Origin: Clostridia bacterium
Lineage (GTDB): Bacteria; Bacillota; Clostridia; Oscillospirales; CAG-272
NCBI GenBank assembly: GCA_017453305.1
Contig: JAFTKJ010000033.1
Location: 1 to 64,000, forward strand
Direction: 5' to 3'
Length of the DNA stretch: 64,000 nucleotides
Shown one piece after another: positions 42,627 through 51,730 of this stretch (its first letter is position 1; the number at the start of each line of letters is the position of its first letter). Under the pieces are notes generated by a model. The model saw nothing but the letters and a program-made list of their open reading frames with translations. It had not been told where the DNA came from and made no database searches. The position numbers and the translations under genes were made by a program.

Positions 42627-43277
42627 ATGTTAAATATTGACGAATTGAAATTTGATAAGGATGGGCTCATCCCCGCCATTGTGGTGGACGCTGTTTCCAA
42701 AAAGGTGCTGACGCTGGCTTACATGAACCGCGAAAGCCTGCAGATCACTATGGAAAAAGGCTTGACCTGCTTTTGGAGCCGCTCCCGCGGAGAGCTTTGG
42801 CTCAAGGGGGAAACCAGCGGCAACTACCAGCACGTGGTTTCCATCACCGCCGACTGTGATAAGGACGCGCTTGTGGTAACGGTGGAAAAGGACGGTCCTG
42901 CCTGCCACACGGGCAGTGATTCTTGCTTTGAAACCCCCGTATGGGAAAGCGACGAGCTGCACGAGTTTTCACTTGGCGGCTTGATGAAGCTGATCGAGGG
43001 CAGAAAGATCGACAAAAAAGAAGGCTCCTACACCACGTACTTGTTTGAAAAGGGCTTGGATAAGATCCTGAAAAAGGTGGGCGAGGAATCCACCGAGGTC
43101 ATTATTGCCGCAAAAGCAGAGGACAAGGCGGAAACGATTTACGAGATCGCCGATCTTGCATACCACGTGATGGTTTTGATGATTGAGGCGGGAATTTCCC
43201 TGGAGGACATTCACCGTGAGCTTGCCTCCCGTCACGTTGTTGACCATAAGGTAAAGCAAGAGAAAATGACCCAATAA
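42627..43277 (+). CDS. hisIE: Bifunctional phosphoribosyl-AMP cyclohydrolase / phosphoribosyl-ATP pyrophosphatase
   Basis: A 216-aa fusion. The HisI half (about 1-110) has [34 protein letters not shown] and TADCDKDAL with zinc ligands. The HisE half (about 115-205) has [28 protein letters not shown] and the pyrophosphatase helix [11 protein letters not shown]. It is the last gene of the his operon, 15 nt after hisF, and is followed by a strong terminator. Confidence 0.97.
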   Translation: MLNIDELKFDKDGLIPAIVVDAVSKKVLTLAYMNRESLQITMEKGLTCFWSRSRGELWLKGETSGNYQHVVSITADCDKDALVVTVEKDGPACHTGSDSCFETPVWESDELHEFSLGGLMKLIEGRKIDKKEGSYTTYLFEKGLDKILKKVGEESTEVIIAAKAEDKAETIYEIADLAYHVMVLMIEAGISLEDIHRELASRHVVDHKVKQEKMTQ

Positions 43278-43311
43278 ACCCGAAAAAACATCAACATTCA
43301 AACAAAAAAGC

Positions 43312-43352
43312 ACGAGGCACCTCAGATGCATTTGAGGTGCCTCGTATTATTT
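43312..43352. terminator. Bidirectional terminator between hisIE and the GH63-like gene
   Basis: A 13-bp perfect stem ACGAGGCACCTCA (43312-43324)/TGAGGTGCCTCGT (43333-43345). On the minus strand it is followed by GCTTTTTTG; on the plus strand by an AT-rich tail. Confidence 0.9.
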
Positions 43353-44529
43353 AATCTTCGTTCAAAATGAAGCGAATGATAAATGCTGCTGTCCAACCGT
43401 ATCCACTCGCGCCGCGTCCTTCTCCCGTGCGAGAATCATAGTATTCAAACAGATCTCGCCGCTCCTCGGCGCACATATCCAATATTCTTTCTCGATATCC
43501 TTCAGCAAGATGTATGTAGCCATATTTTTTCAGCCCAATGATTGCCGGATAGTCGATGTTCAGCCAAGTAGGTCCACGGAAATAATCCCCCGAGGAATAT
43601 GCCGGGAAATTGTAAGAAACACTTGGCATCATGGGATAAAACAGCTCCGCATCCTCGGCAAGACGCGCCATACAATCCGCTTGATGCACATCGGCGATCC
43701 CAACAAACAGCGGCATAAATGAAGCCGGTGTCAACACCTCGGTAGAGGTTCCATCCGCTATCCTTGTGTCACAGTAAGCCCCTTGTTCCTCATGCCACAA
43801 TAAGCGATTGATCTCTCGGCTCAAATCGACTTCTGCTTGCCGCCATTTTGGTATATCGTCATCCTTTTTCAGGCGCTCTGCCATATATGCCAGTGAGCGG
43901 TACGCCAAAACCATATAACAGTTCAGATCAATGGGCCATAACACGTCCGGAAGTGCTTCGTCCCAGCGTGGAGAAGTATCCCATCCGGATTCAAACTTTA
44001 CAAAATACGGAGTCTTCCCTTCGTCCGCATCGTAATGGAACAAGCCGCCTTTTTTGCGCCGCGCACACCAAAATGCCTCGTATTTGCTTAAAACCCGATA
44101 CGCCTTGCAAAGCTCTTGATCGTTCGGATCCTCTTCGTCAATCTCACGGTATGCCCAAAACCATATCGGTGGTTGTGAACGATTATCTATAATAGCACCA
44201 TTCGGGCAGACCAAATTTGGCAAGCATCCATTTTCATGTTGTGCTTCAAATAAAATATCCGCTTGCTCTCGCGCCCATGCCACGTCCCATTTTGCCAATG
44301 CCATGGCACAAAAGGCGCTGTCCCAGTTCCAATGTCCCACGTACCGAGGCATTGCGGGTGCCAGAGAGCGACGCGTTCCCCAGCACGGTAATTTTCCATC
44401 AATCGCGGGAATGATATTTCCATACAGTGTTTTTATAGCTCGACGCAGTAAACCTTCATCACGTGCGGTCAATTGTTTCCGACAGCGTCCTTGCAAAATC
44501 TTCAACGCGCCTGCTTCATCTATGCTCAT
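43351..44529 (-). CDS. Trehalase/GH63-like glycoside hydrolase (MGH1-like)
   Basis: A 392-aa (alpha/alpha)6-barrel protein. HWNWDSAFCAMAL, FESGWDTSPRWDE, which holds the usual catalytic Asp region, YFRGPTWLNIDY and the end GASGYGWTAAF recall GH63 (mannosylglycerate hydrolase-like) and GH37 trehalase enzymes. There is no signal peptide. The substrate (alpha-glucoside, alpha-mannoside or glucosylglycerate type) cannot be fixed. It starts at 44529 after GGAGGGG and lies 61 nt after a small lipoprotein gene with which it probably shares a promoter. Confidence 0.82.
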   Translation of the reverse strand: MSIDEAGALKILQGRCRKQLTARDEGLLRRAIKTLYGNIIPAIDGKLPCWGTRRSLAPAMPRYVGHWNWDSAFCAMALAKWDVAWAREQADILFEAQHENGCLPNLVCPNGAIIDNRSQPPIWFWAYREIDEEDPNDQELCKAYRVLSKYEAFWCARRKKGGLFHYDADEGKTPYFVKFESGWDTSPRWDEALPDVLWPIDLNCYMVLAYRSLAYMAERLKKDDDIPKWRQAEVDLSREINRLLWHEEQGAYCDTRIADGTSTEVLTPASFMPLFVGIADVHQADCMARLAEDAELFYPMMPSVSYNFPAYSSGDYFRGPTWLNIDYPAIIGLKKYGYIHLAEGYRERILDMCAEERRDLFEYYDSRTGEGRGASGYGWTAAFIIRFILNED

Positions 44530-44590
44530 ATTTTTCCCCTCCAGTCACAGTACTTAAAATCACCTGCCCCGCCGTAGGCACTTTTGATTT

Positions 44591-44848
44591 TTATTTCCCC
44601 GTGGGCGGAATGGGCGCTGCGGTCCAATCCGATATATCCAAGGGGTTGAAAACGACCTTGATACACGAAAGAGAAGCAATATACGCCTTCAATTCCGCTT
44701 GCACAAGCTCCTCATTCGGTGCGGTGGTGGCGTCGGCGTTTTCCTCGGTTGCGGTCGTATCTATTTCATCCTCTCCGCGTGCAAAATCGCATGCGGCGGC
44801 AGAGCAAGCAATGGTTGAAGCAAGCAAAAGCGAAATGATTTTTTTCAT
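44591..44848 (-). CDS. Small lipoprotein, hypothetical
   Basis: An 85-aa protein with a clear type II signal peptide: MKKIISLLLASTIACSAAAC, lipidated Cys at about residue 20. The mature part is about 65 residues, acidic then mixed (LVQAELKAYIASLSC), with no known domain. Its own near-consensus promoter drives it and probably the GH63-like gene. Function is unknown; a surface role near an intracellular hydrolase is only positional. Confidence 0.7.
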   Translation of the reverse strand: MKKIISLLLASTIACSAAACDFARGEDEIDTTATEENADATTAPNEELVQAELKAYIASLSCIKVVFNPLDISDWTAAPIPPTGK

Positions 44849-44879
44849 TCAACGTCCTCCTTTTTGTTTTCGCAGCTTC

Positions 44880-44908
44880 AGTATAACATATCAAAAACTG
44901 CTTGTCAA
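44880..44908 (-). promoter_or_regulatory. Promoter of the lipoprotein-GH63-like unit
   Basis: Minus strand TTGACA (44908-44903), 17-nt spacer, TATACT (44885-44880). Confidence 0.88.
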
Positions 44909-45007
44909 GTGGGTATGAAAAAGTGGAGCGAAAAACCTTTTTTGCCCCCCTTTTGCGCCAAAAGTGGAGCGTGGGTGGGGAAATTTCGCAATTTACATCA
45001 ATGCAAC

Positions 45008-45040
45008 AAGAGGCTGATTCAGTTGAATCAGCCTCTTTTC
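45008..45040 (-). terminator. Terminator after the GH115 gene
   Basis: A 13-bp stem (45008-45020 with 45025-45037) and 4-nt loop, just beyond the GH115 stop. The T run is better on the plus strand than on the minus. Confidence 0.7.
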
Positions 45041-45048
45041 AGTGTTTC

Positions 45049-47160
45049 TTATTCCGTTTTTTCTTTTGCCAACAGCTCTGCGGTATGAGCGTGGAAGTAT
45101 GGAAAATGCTGATTTCCACGCTCGAATTGGTAGAGACTGACGTGCTTGTTGTGCGCGCCGAAATCATAGAACGGACGCACAATGGTTTCGCCTTTACCCG
45201 TCAAAAGAGAGAGGATGCACTCCATCAGATTATGCGCGTGCACAAAGCATGCAAGGTACTCGTGCTTATACCACACCTGCCACTTGACGCTCTCCACCAA
45301 ATGGAAGCCCTTGAAGATTTCCTCCATCGCATCGATGGCGGCTTGCATCTCGGCAATCGCATCCTTCTTTTCTCCCCTCATATACGCCTTGACGGAAAGC
45401 CCCTCGTGCTCCATGGCAACGTTGAGGAAGTGGATGGCGCGAATGGGAGTGACCACGTTCTCCAAAAACAGATCCTTGGAGCGCGCCGGAATTTCATCTA
45501 TGAGAGCCTGCGATTCCTTCCAAAGTGCGGGCAGATATGCCGTATCCTCATGAGGGACGCTGTTAAAATCGTCCACGGTCTTTGCCCAGATCTCGGAGAA
45601 CTCCTCCTCACCCTTGAGCACGCGAATGTATTTTCTTGCAAGCTCGTGCATGTAAAGGGATTGACGGAACTCGGTCAGCACCTGATTGTAATCGGCTCTC
45701 CACATGGTTTTGTACATACCAAGGCATTCAAAGCCATACCCAAAGGGCGCCTTGTCCTTTTGCGGATAGCGGAAGTTGGAGGTGTCAAAAAGGCGAACGT
45801 AGATAGAGGCAACCTTGGCTGCAATTTCGGGATCGTCATAATGGCTTTGCGCATACTCGGCAATCGTTTGCTCCATCTGCGCGTGCGGCTCCTTTTGGAG
45901 ATATCGCTCCGCGTCGTATGCAAACTTCATGGCAGAGCCGAGGCTTACGGGGAACGGACGAATGTTACCGACGTTGATGATCAAACAGCCATCCCCACCC
46001 TTTTTGCGCAGACGCCCGATCTCTTGGTAGCAGGTAGCGGGAGAGACCGCCTCGGTGATACGATTGCGGCATGCGGAAACGTGAAAATACACGCCGTCGC
46101 CCACCTCGGAGCGTCCCGCATCGGTGAGATAGCCTGCACCGTCGTTGGACCAGACACGAATGACCCCCTCCGGAATTTGCAGATGTCCTTCCTTATACAA
46201 CTCGGCTTGCTCCTCGTACATGTTAAAGATGATATCTGCGTCGGGTTGTACGGCACGGATCATTTCTACCTGCTTTGCAATGGCGCGGCTGATAACGGCA
46301 CCGCGACCTGCGTTGTCGGCAGGCGCGTTCTGATCCATGTGCCAGAAGGGCCCGTCTCCCTTGCCGCGGAAGGTGACCGTCCACAGCATTTTTCGATGCT
46401 TTTGCGCGTCGATGCATTTTTTCCAAAGATCCTCAAAAACCTCCGGATTGGTGATGTAAGAGAAGGGCAGATCCTTGGGCCAGGTGTATACGTTCAGCCC
46501 CAAGGGAGTGACGTGGTGATCGTTGACGTACAAGCCGCGAGCACTGATAAAATCGCGTGCGGTTTCGTCGGGATAGATACGAGTTCCGGGCGCTATGGTG
46601 TTGCCGTACAAGCGCAGGATCAATTCACAGATCTTGTTGAAATAATATGGATCGATCTGATTTTCCCCATAGGGATCGCGATAGGAGCCGGTCAGGAGAT
46701 CCTCATTGTTGATAAAAAATCCACGGTAGCGGAAGGAAGGCTCCTTGCCGATCAGTTCAAAGTCTTCGGGAAGTGTGATCACGTCCTGCTTTTTGGGCAG
46801 AAAATCGTTCCAAAAATACCATGGGTCAACACCAAGAACGTCTTCGCTAAAGCGGTAAATGGCAAAAATCAAGCCAAGCTCATCGGATCCGCGCAAGGTC
46901 AATGCGTTGCCGTTTCGCTCCACGCGGTAGCATTCTCTACCAATCACGCGGTCGGTTTTTGCATGCTCCTCGGCTGCCTCTCCCACGTAAATGGCAGGGC
47001 CATGGTAAAACTGCGGCAGTTCCTCCAATACGTGCGGCTCCATACCAAACACCGTGTACCAGTCGTTGGCAAGATCGTCCAGAGCCTTTTGGACGCCTAC
47101 CGTTTCACCCTTCCACATTACGATCGGCGTATGCCGATCGATCGCAAATGCAGCACCCAT
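45049..47160 (-). CDS. GH115 family alpha-glucuronidase-like protein
   Basis: A 703-aa protein. TPIVMWKGETVGVQKAL at the N-terminus, RFSEDVLGVDPWYFWND and RYRGFFINNEDLLTG are typical of GH115, whose known members release 4-O-methyl-glucuronic acid from xylan. It is shorter than most family members (often over 800 aa), probably lacking part of the C-terminal region. There is no signal peptide, so it would act on imported oligosaccharides. ATG 47160 has AAAGGAG upstream; the open frame continues upstream through the promoter and is not coding. Substrate is inferred from the family. Confidence 0.85.
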   Translation of the reverse strand: MGAAFAIDRHTPIVMWKGETVGVQKALDDLANDWYTVFGMEPHVLEELPQFYHGPAIYVGEAAEEHAKTDRVIGRECYRVERNGNALTLRGSDELGLIFAIYRFSEDVLGVDPWYFWNDFLPKKQDVITLPEDFELIGKEPSFRYRGFFINNEDLLTGSYRDPYGENQIDPYYFNKICELILRLYGNTIAPGTRIYPDETARDFISARGLYVNDHHVTPLGLNVYTWPKDLPFSYITNPEVFEDLWKKCIDAQKHRKMLWTVTFRGKGDGPFWHMDQNAPADNAGRGAVISRAIAKQVEMIRAVQPDADIIFNMYEEQAELYKEGHLQIPEGVIRVWSNDGAGYLTDAGRSEVGDGVYFHVSACRNRITEAVSPATCYQEIGRLRKKGGDGCLIINVGNIRPFPVSLGSAMKFAYDAERYLQKEPHAQMEQTIAEYAQSHYDDPEIAAKVASIYVRLFDTSNFRYPQKDKAPFGYGFECLGMYKTMWRADYNQVLTEFRQSLYMHELARKYIRVLKGEEEFSEIWAKTVDDFNSVPHEDTAYLPALWKESQALIDEIPARSKDLFLENVVTPIRAIHFLNVAMEHEGLSVKAYMRGEKKDAIAEMQAAIDAMEEIFKGFHLVESVKWQVWYKHEYLACFVHAHNLMECILSLLTGKGETIVRPFYDFGAHNKHVSLYQFERGNQHFPYFHAHTAELLAKEKTE

Positions 47161-47242
47161 GTCTTTATCTCCTTTTGTAAAAAGACAAACCTGTCTTTTT
47201 TGTGGTGAAAAAACCGCTTCTCGAATGCGCTTTTTCAGGACT

Positions 47243-47271
47243 ATTATAGCAGACTCCCATGCGTTTGTCAA
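47243..47271 (-). promoter_or_regulatory. Promoter of the GH115 gene
   Basis: Minus strand TTGACA (47271-47266), 17-nt spacer, TATAAT (47248-47243): exact consensus. Confidence 0.92.
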
Positions 47272-47331
47272 GCAAATGTGACTCTTTTTCACCTGTCTAT
47301 TATTTCACAAAAAAGCACCGTGAAGCAGACA

Positions 47332-47378
47332 CAAAAAAGAACGCACGACCGAGGGATCAGCCACGGGCATGCGCTCTT
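47332..47378 (-). terminator. Terminator after the GT2 gene
   Basis: Minus strand stem 47378-47364 with 47351-47337 (15 positions, two G-U pairs and one mismatch) followed by six T. Confidence 0.8.
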
Positions 47379-47391
47379 CATTTAGGTAAAT

Positions 47392-48702
47392 TCACTTTTC
47401 AATCGGTTGGTTCAGAGTATCAAAATCGGTAGTATCCGAGTGCGGAATGGGCTTCCAGCCGACGTTCTTCATAAACAGTGCCGCGATCTCGGCAGGCGAG
47501 GACACCAAAAGGAAAAACGGCCATACGAACGCAGACACGATTTTGATCCACAAAGGAATCTTCGGGAATCTCTTGCGCTCCATCCAATAAAGGAGGAGGG
47601 AGGCGAAGACCATCAGCGCGTAGGAGGCGAGGAAGCTGATCAGCCATCCCATCCAGCTCTCCTTGAAATAAACGATCAGATCCGCACCAAACAGCGGCGA
47701 GATGGCAACGAGGATTGCCTGCAACAGCCAGATGCACGCACCGATGACGCACACGGGCAGAATGTTGACGGAAATATCAAAAATGGAGATCTTATGCTTG
47801 GCACCGCCCTTTTTGGGAGAGGTGAAAAGCGCCTTGATCAGATCCTTCAGGCGCGTAACGCAAACCAGAAGGTGCCCCTTTGCCCAACGCACGCGCTGAC
47901 GCCACATAACGTGCGCATCGGTGGGCTGCTCATCGTAAAACATTGCCTCGTCGCAAAATACGATCTTGTTGTTTTGCAGAAGCTGATCGGCGGTGAACTC
48001 CCAGTCCTCGGTAAGAGTCACGTAGTTCCAGCCGTCCTTGACGATATTGGAGTTGATGACGTAGCCCGTGCCCTGCACACGCGTGGAGCATCCAAGCACC
48101 GTACGTCCGCGGCTCTCAAAGCGGCATCCGTACGCAAAGTACAAGCCGTACATGGCAGAGAGGAGATTAGATCCGAAGTTTTTGGAATTGCGGAAGGATG
48201 TAATCACGCACTTGCGGTCGCATGCCACGAATGCGTCGTTCATTTTTTCAAAGTACTGCTTATCAAGAATATTATCGGCGTTGAATAAAAAGAAACCGTC
48301 GTAATTTTCGATACCATAGTCGCGTTTGATCTGTTTGAACAGATAGCGGAACGCATAACCCATGGTGCATTCCTCGGGGTTGTTGTACTCGTAAACGTAC
48401 GCCCCGTTGGTTGCGCGCGCCACCTCGGCGGTGCGGTCGGTGCAGTTGTGTGCAATAACAAATACATCCAACTTGTCCTGCGGATAGTTGCATTTGCGCA
48501 CGCTTTCAATCAAGCCTGCAACCACGTTCTCCTCGTTGCGTGCGGGAATGATGATGCCGTAGCGAAGCTTTTCCTCGCTTTTGGGGAAGGTCTTTCTTTT
48601 AAACACTCCTACGATTGCAAAGAACACGAAATGCACCGTCAGGAGTGACATGATAAAATACAATACGGACGTGACGATATTAACAACAGATAAATACTCC
48701 AT
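47392..48702 (-). CDS. Membrane glycosyltransferase, family GT2
   Basis: A 436-aa processive-type GT2 enzyme. One N-terminal membrane segment (about 8-33) precedes a GT-A domain: IIPARNEENVV, FNADN (the DXD-like site), TLTEDWEFT with the catalytic Asp region and QRVRW (the QxxRW motif). Three to four C-terminal membrane segments follow (NILPVCVIGACIWLL, FLASYALMVFASLLL, FVWPFFLLV). The architecture matches polysaccharide synthases of the IcaA/BcsA type, so it may build an exopolysaccharide; the polymer is unknown. ATG 48702 follows GGAGG. It has a long 5' leader. Confidence 0.88.
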   Translation of the reverse strand: MEYLSVVNIVTSVLYFIMSLLTVHFVFFAIVGVFKRKTFPKSEEKLRYGIIIPARNEENVVAGLIESVRKCNYPQDKLDVFVIAHNCTDRTAEVARATNGAYVYEYNNPEECTMGYAFRYLFKQIKRDYGIENYDGFFLFNADNILDKQYFEKMNDAFVACDRKCVITSFRNSKNFGSNLLSAMYGLYFAYGCRFESRGRTVLGCSTRVQGTGYVINSNIVKDGWNYVTLTEDWEFTADQLLQNNKIVFCDEAMFYDEQPTDAHVMWRQRVRWAKGHLLVCVTRLKDLIKALFTSPKKGGAKHKISIFDISVNILPVCVIGACIWLLQAILVAISPLFGADLIVYFKESWMGWLISFLASYALMVFASLLLYWMERKRFPKIPLWIKIVSAFVWPFFLLVSSPAEIAALFMKNVGWKPIPHSDTTDFDTLNQPIEK

Positions 48703-48828
48703 GAAAACCTCCGTTCCTGTTTTGTGCATAGGCGAATAAAAAACAGCACCGAGGCTGTTGGCATGCCGTAAGGACACGCTTCCGTTATGTTGACCGCTTA
48801 ATGCACTTTGCTTGATCGGTAAACGAAC
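48703..48828 (-). promoter_or_regulatory. Structured 5' leader of the GT2 gene, possible attenuator
   Basis: From the predicted start point (about 48828) to the ATG the leader is about 125 nt. On the minus strand AACAGC (48750-48745 region) pairs with GCTGTT and is followed by six T, a terminator-like element 40 nt before the start codon. Upstream, GTGCAT could pair with ATGCAC beyond that hairpin, giving an alternative fold. It matches no riboswitch class I could recognise. Confidence 0.45.
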
Positions 48829-48834
48829 TACTAC

Positions 48835-48863
48835 ATTATATCACACATTTGTCGTATTATCAA
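48835..48863 (-). promoter_or_regulatory. Promoter of the GT2 gene
   Basis: Minus strand TTGATA (48863-48858), 17-nt spacer, TATAAT (48840-48835). Confidence 0.85.
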
Positions 48864-48939
48864 GCCTTTTCTTCACATTTGTCCATTTTTAAAGAAGAAA
48901 TGATCGGAAAATTTATCAAAAAAAGCATTTTTGATGAAT

Positions 48940-49659
48940 TTATCCCTCTACAGCGCGCAGTGCGGCAGCTTTCAACACCTCTGCAACCTCGCAAGGCAAC
49001 GCGCCGTCGTAAGGGACGGCAGTCGGATCGACACCGAAAATCCTTGCCAGCATGGTCAGTGCCGCCAGGTAACTGCCCGCATACGAGGGGTGGGTCTTGT
49101 CGGGATCGTACAATTCGATTTCGGGATGATTTTGATAAACGTCGTAAAAGGCGAGCCCTACGTGCGCAACGGGAACATCCAGCTCCGCGCCGATTCTACC
49201 GTAAGCATCGGCAAGGCGTTGCGTCATTTCGGCATTGGTCCAGCCGTACTGCGCCAGCGTCTCATTTCCCGTTTTGCGCCCCCAGGTGGCATACAGCGCA
49301 GGCTGTGCTCCCAAGGCGCGAATCCGTGCGGTCAGATCCCTTACCGCCGAGAAGAACTCCTCTTGGCGCTCGGCGGCAGGCAAAACGCTCTGCTCCTGCA
49401 AAATGACGACGTCCCATGCGCCCTTCCCTGCTCCCTCCAGCGCCGCAAACACCCGTGCACCGTGCTCATCTTGTGCATTGGAAAACTTTTTGAGTGTATA
49501 GCCCCCCTTTGTAATGGCAGTCACCTTGACGCGAACTCCTGCCGCCTGTGCGAGCGGCTCAAAGATTGCCTTTGGCATATCGTGAAAAAAGGTATAGCTA
49601 TTGCCGATAAAGAGAACGGAATATTCCTTTTTCGTGTCAAACGGTTGCATGGTGCTCAT
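48940..49659 (-). CDS. SGNH/GDSL-type hydrolase (DUF4886-like)
   Basis: A 239-aa esterase-fold protein. Block I is LFIGNSYTFFHDMP with Ser in GNSYT (about 19-23). The Asn-Gln region QEQSVLP and the block V pair DKTHPSYAGSYLAA with Asp and His complete the catalytic set. Such enzymes often remove acetyl groups from glycans. There is no signal peptide. It has its own consensus promoter and lies downstream of nagA beyond a terminator, so it is a separate unit. The substrate is not known. Confidence 0.85.
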   Translation of the reverse strand: MSTMQPFDTKKEYSVLFIGNSYTFFHDMPKAIFEPLAQAAGVRVKVTAITKGGYTLKKFSNAQDEHGARVFAALEGAGKGAWDVVILQEQSVLPAAERQEEFFSAVRDLTARIRALGAQPALYATWGRKTGNETLAQYGWTNAEMTQRLADAYGRIGAELDVPVAHVGLAFYDVYQNHPEIELYDPDKTHPSYAGSYLAALTMLARIFGVDPTAVPYDGALPCEVAEVLKAAALRAVEG

Positions 49660-49688
49660 ATCAACACTCCTTTGTTTTTGTTATCTCC

Positions 49689-49717
49689 ATTATACCACCG
49701 AAATACGAATTTGTCAA
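49689..49717 (-). promoter_or_regulatory. Promoter of the SGNH hydrolase gene
   Basis: Minus strand TTGACA (49717-49712), 17-nt spacer, TATAAT (49694-49689): exact consensus. Confidence 0.9.
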
Positions 49718-49721
49718 ATAC

Positions 49722-49755
49722 AAAAAGGAGCACGAACCGAAATTCGTACTCCTTT
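49722..49755 (-). terminator. Terminator after nagA
   Basis: Minus strand stem 49755-49743 with 49736-49724 (13 bp, one G-T pair), then TTTTTG. It closes the oxidoreductase-nag run. Confidence 0.88.
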
Positions 49756-49771
49756 GATTCTTTTTATGGGA

Positions 49772-50938
49772 TCAAACGATCTGCTTGCCTCTGACGAATA
49801 CGTACTGCATGTCAACGTTTTCGTTGAAGATGACAATATCTGCGTCCTTGCCTGCATCCAGAGTTCCCTTGGAGGCACAGCCTGCCAATTTTGCAGGGGT
49901 CTCGCTTGCCATTTTGACAGCATCAACCAGCGGAATGCCTGCCGCTACCATAGTACGAACCAAACGGTCGGTAGTTGCAACGCTACCTGCAAAGGCTTGA
50001 CCATCCAGCATCCACGCTACACCGCGCTCAATGCGGCACGGAAGTCCGTTATCCAGCTTGCCGAGAACGGTTTCAATGCCCTCGGGCATGCCCGCTCCGC
50101 GCATCGCGTCGGTGACCAGTGCCGTGCGGTCGGGGCCTTTGATCTTATAGACCATTTGCAACAGCTCATACGGCAGATGCATGCCGTCGGCAATGATCTC
50201 CACCGTAATATCGTCCGAGAGATACCCTGCCTCAATGGCACCCGCAATGCGCATGCCGTTGACTCTTTCCACACTCTTCATGCAGGAGTAGAAATGTGTC
50301 ATATGGGTATATCCGTTCTCTGCTGCCTCCAGCATCTGACGGCAGTTTGCATCGGTGTGTGCTGCCGCAACCGAAATGCCGCGCGCAGTCAGCGCCTTCG
50401 CAAAAGCATAGTCGCGGTCACGCTCGGGAGCTACACTCCAACGCACGATGTCGTCGGTGGCATCAAGAAATCTTTCATACTCGGCAGGATCGGGATCACG
50501 CACGTAGCGAGGATCCTGTGCACCCTTTTGAGAGAGCGCAAAGTACGGTCCCTCCATGTGCAGACCGATAAAATCCGATCCCATGCGATCCTTTTCCTTG
50601 ACTGCCTTGTAGGAACGGAACATTTCAAGCGTGGATTCAAACTCTCCTGAGGTCGCCGTAGGACACATTGCCGTAGTTCCGTGCTTGGCGTGGAACGCTG
50701 CTGCACCCTCAAACGCCTCCTCCGTGCCGTCCAAAAAATCATATCCGCCGCCACCGTGCAGATGCAGGTCAATAAAGCCTGCCGACACGTAATTGCCCTT
50801 GGCGTCGATCACACGGTCAGCCTTGCCATACTTTGCGGCATCTGCCTCGGAAAGGATCTTGCCGTCGGCAAAATACAGATTCCCTTCAATGATCTTGCCG
50901 TCCTTGATGATACGGCCGTTGATAATTTGCGTCATCAT
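49772..50938 (-). CDS. nagA: N-acetylglucosamine-6-phosphate deacetylase
   Basis: A 388-aa amidohydrolase that removes acetate from GlcNAc-6-P. GFIDLHLHGGGGYDF (H59, H61), GLHMEGPYF with the metal Glu, AAHTDANC, THFYSCM and VTDAMRGAGMPEG with the catalytic Asp are canonical. It overlaps the nagB stop as ATGA; ATG 50938 or the adjacent ATG 50935 may start it. With nagB it converts GlcNAc-6-P to fructose-6-P. It is the last gene before the terminator at 49722. Confidence 0.97.
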   Translation of the reverse strand: MMTQIINGRIIKDGKIIEGNLYFADGKILSEADAAKYGKADRVIDAKGNYVSAGFIDLHLHGGGGYDFLDGTEEAFEGAAAFHAKHGTTAMCPTATSGEFESTLEMFRSYKAVKEKDRMGSDFIGLHMEGPYFALSQKGAQDPRYVRDPDPAEYERFLDATDDIVRWSVAPERDRDYAFAKALTARGISVAAAHTDANCRQMLEAAENGYTHMTHFYSCMKSVERVNGMRIAGAIEAGYLSDDITVEIIADGMHLPYELLQMVYKIKGPDRTALVTDAMRGAGMPEGIETVLGKLDNGLPCRIERGVAWMLDGQAFAGSVATTDRLVRTMVAAGIPLVDAVKMASETPAKLAGCASKGTLDAGKDADIVIFNENVDMQYVFVRGKQIV

Positions 50939-51699
50939 AACAGTTTTGCTCCGCTATCGGGATCGCAGTACATCACCGCATTGTCATGCAGACGCATGAT
51001 GGTTGCGGGAACATCAGCGGAGATCGCTGCGTTGACGGTATCGTAAACGGCATTTGCCTTGGTTGCCGCAGGAACGGTGCAGATCATCACCTTTGCGGCG
51101 GTCAGAGACGGAATGGTCAGCGTAAATGCATGCGTGGGAACGTCATCGATGGTTGCAAAGCACCCATCGTGTACCTGCTGATTGCGGCAGGTTTCGTCCA
51201 GGGGAACGAGCTTGACCTTTTTGGGATCGTTGAAATCAGCTACCCAAGGATCGTTGAACGCGATGTGTGCGTTCTCGCCGATGCCGAGGAATACGATATC
51301 GGTAGGATACTTGGTCAGGAGCTCACCGTATCTTTGGCACTCTGCCTCGGGATCCGGGTTATCACCGCCAACGTAGTACACCTCGCCAAAGGGAAGCTTG
51401 CCAAACACGTGCTCGTAGAGGTAGTAACCAAAGCTCTCCTTCTTCTCCTTGGGGAAGCCTACGTACTCGTCCATGTGGAACGCGCGGCAACGGCTCCAAT
51501 CGATATCGGGCTCCTGAAACAAAGCTGCAAGGGTATCGTTTTGCGAGGGGGCTGCAGCAAAAATGATGTTGACCCATTCCTGCTTTGCAAGCAGTTCACG
51601 AATGGCGTTTGCACCATCGCGAGCCGCGTCCTTACCGGCCTCTGCGCGGTTTTCAAAAATCTTAACTGTCAGTTTATCCTTAATAATCTTCTTTAACAT
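50935..51699 (-). CDS. nagB: Glucosamine-6-phosphate deaminase
   Basis: A 254-aa enzyme of the NagB/6-phosphogluconolactonase fold, converting glucosamine-6-P to fructose-6-P and ammonia. FHMDEYVGF with the catalytic Asp, and GIGENAHIAFNDP, which holds the ring-opening His region, are present. The usual phosphate-binding SGGSTP loop reads AAAPSQN, so it may belong to a divergent subgroup with a related substrate. It starts after GAGAGGAC, 31 nt downstream of an oxidoreductase gene, and is coupled to nagA. Confidence 0.9.
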   Translation of the reverse strand: MLKKIIKDKLTVKIFENRAEAGKDAARDGANAIRELLAKQEWVNIIFAAAPSQNDTLAALFQEPDIDWSRCRAFHMDEYVGFPKEKKESFGYYLYEHVFGKLPFGEVYYVGGDNPDPEAECQRYGELLTKYPTDIVFLGIGENAHIAFNDPWVADFNDPKKVKLVPLDETCRNQQVHDGCFATIDDVPTHAFTLTIPSLTAAKVMICTVPAATKANAVYDTVNAAISADVPATIMRLHDNAVMYCDPDSGAKLL

Positions 51700-51730
51700 A
51701 TATCTAGTCCTCTCTTATTTTTGAAATCGA

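Noticed and set aside
44902..47208. 768-codon open frame on the plus strand
   Set aside because: Antisense shadow of the GH115 gene; it even reads across its terminator and promoter.
48703..48840. c-di-GMP riboswitch before the GT2 gene
   Set aside because: The conserved GEMM core sequences are absent; only a terminator-like hairpin is seen.
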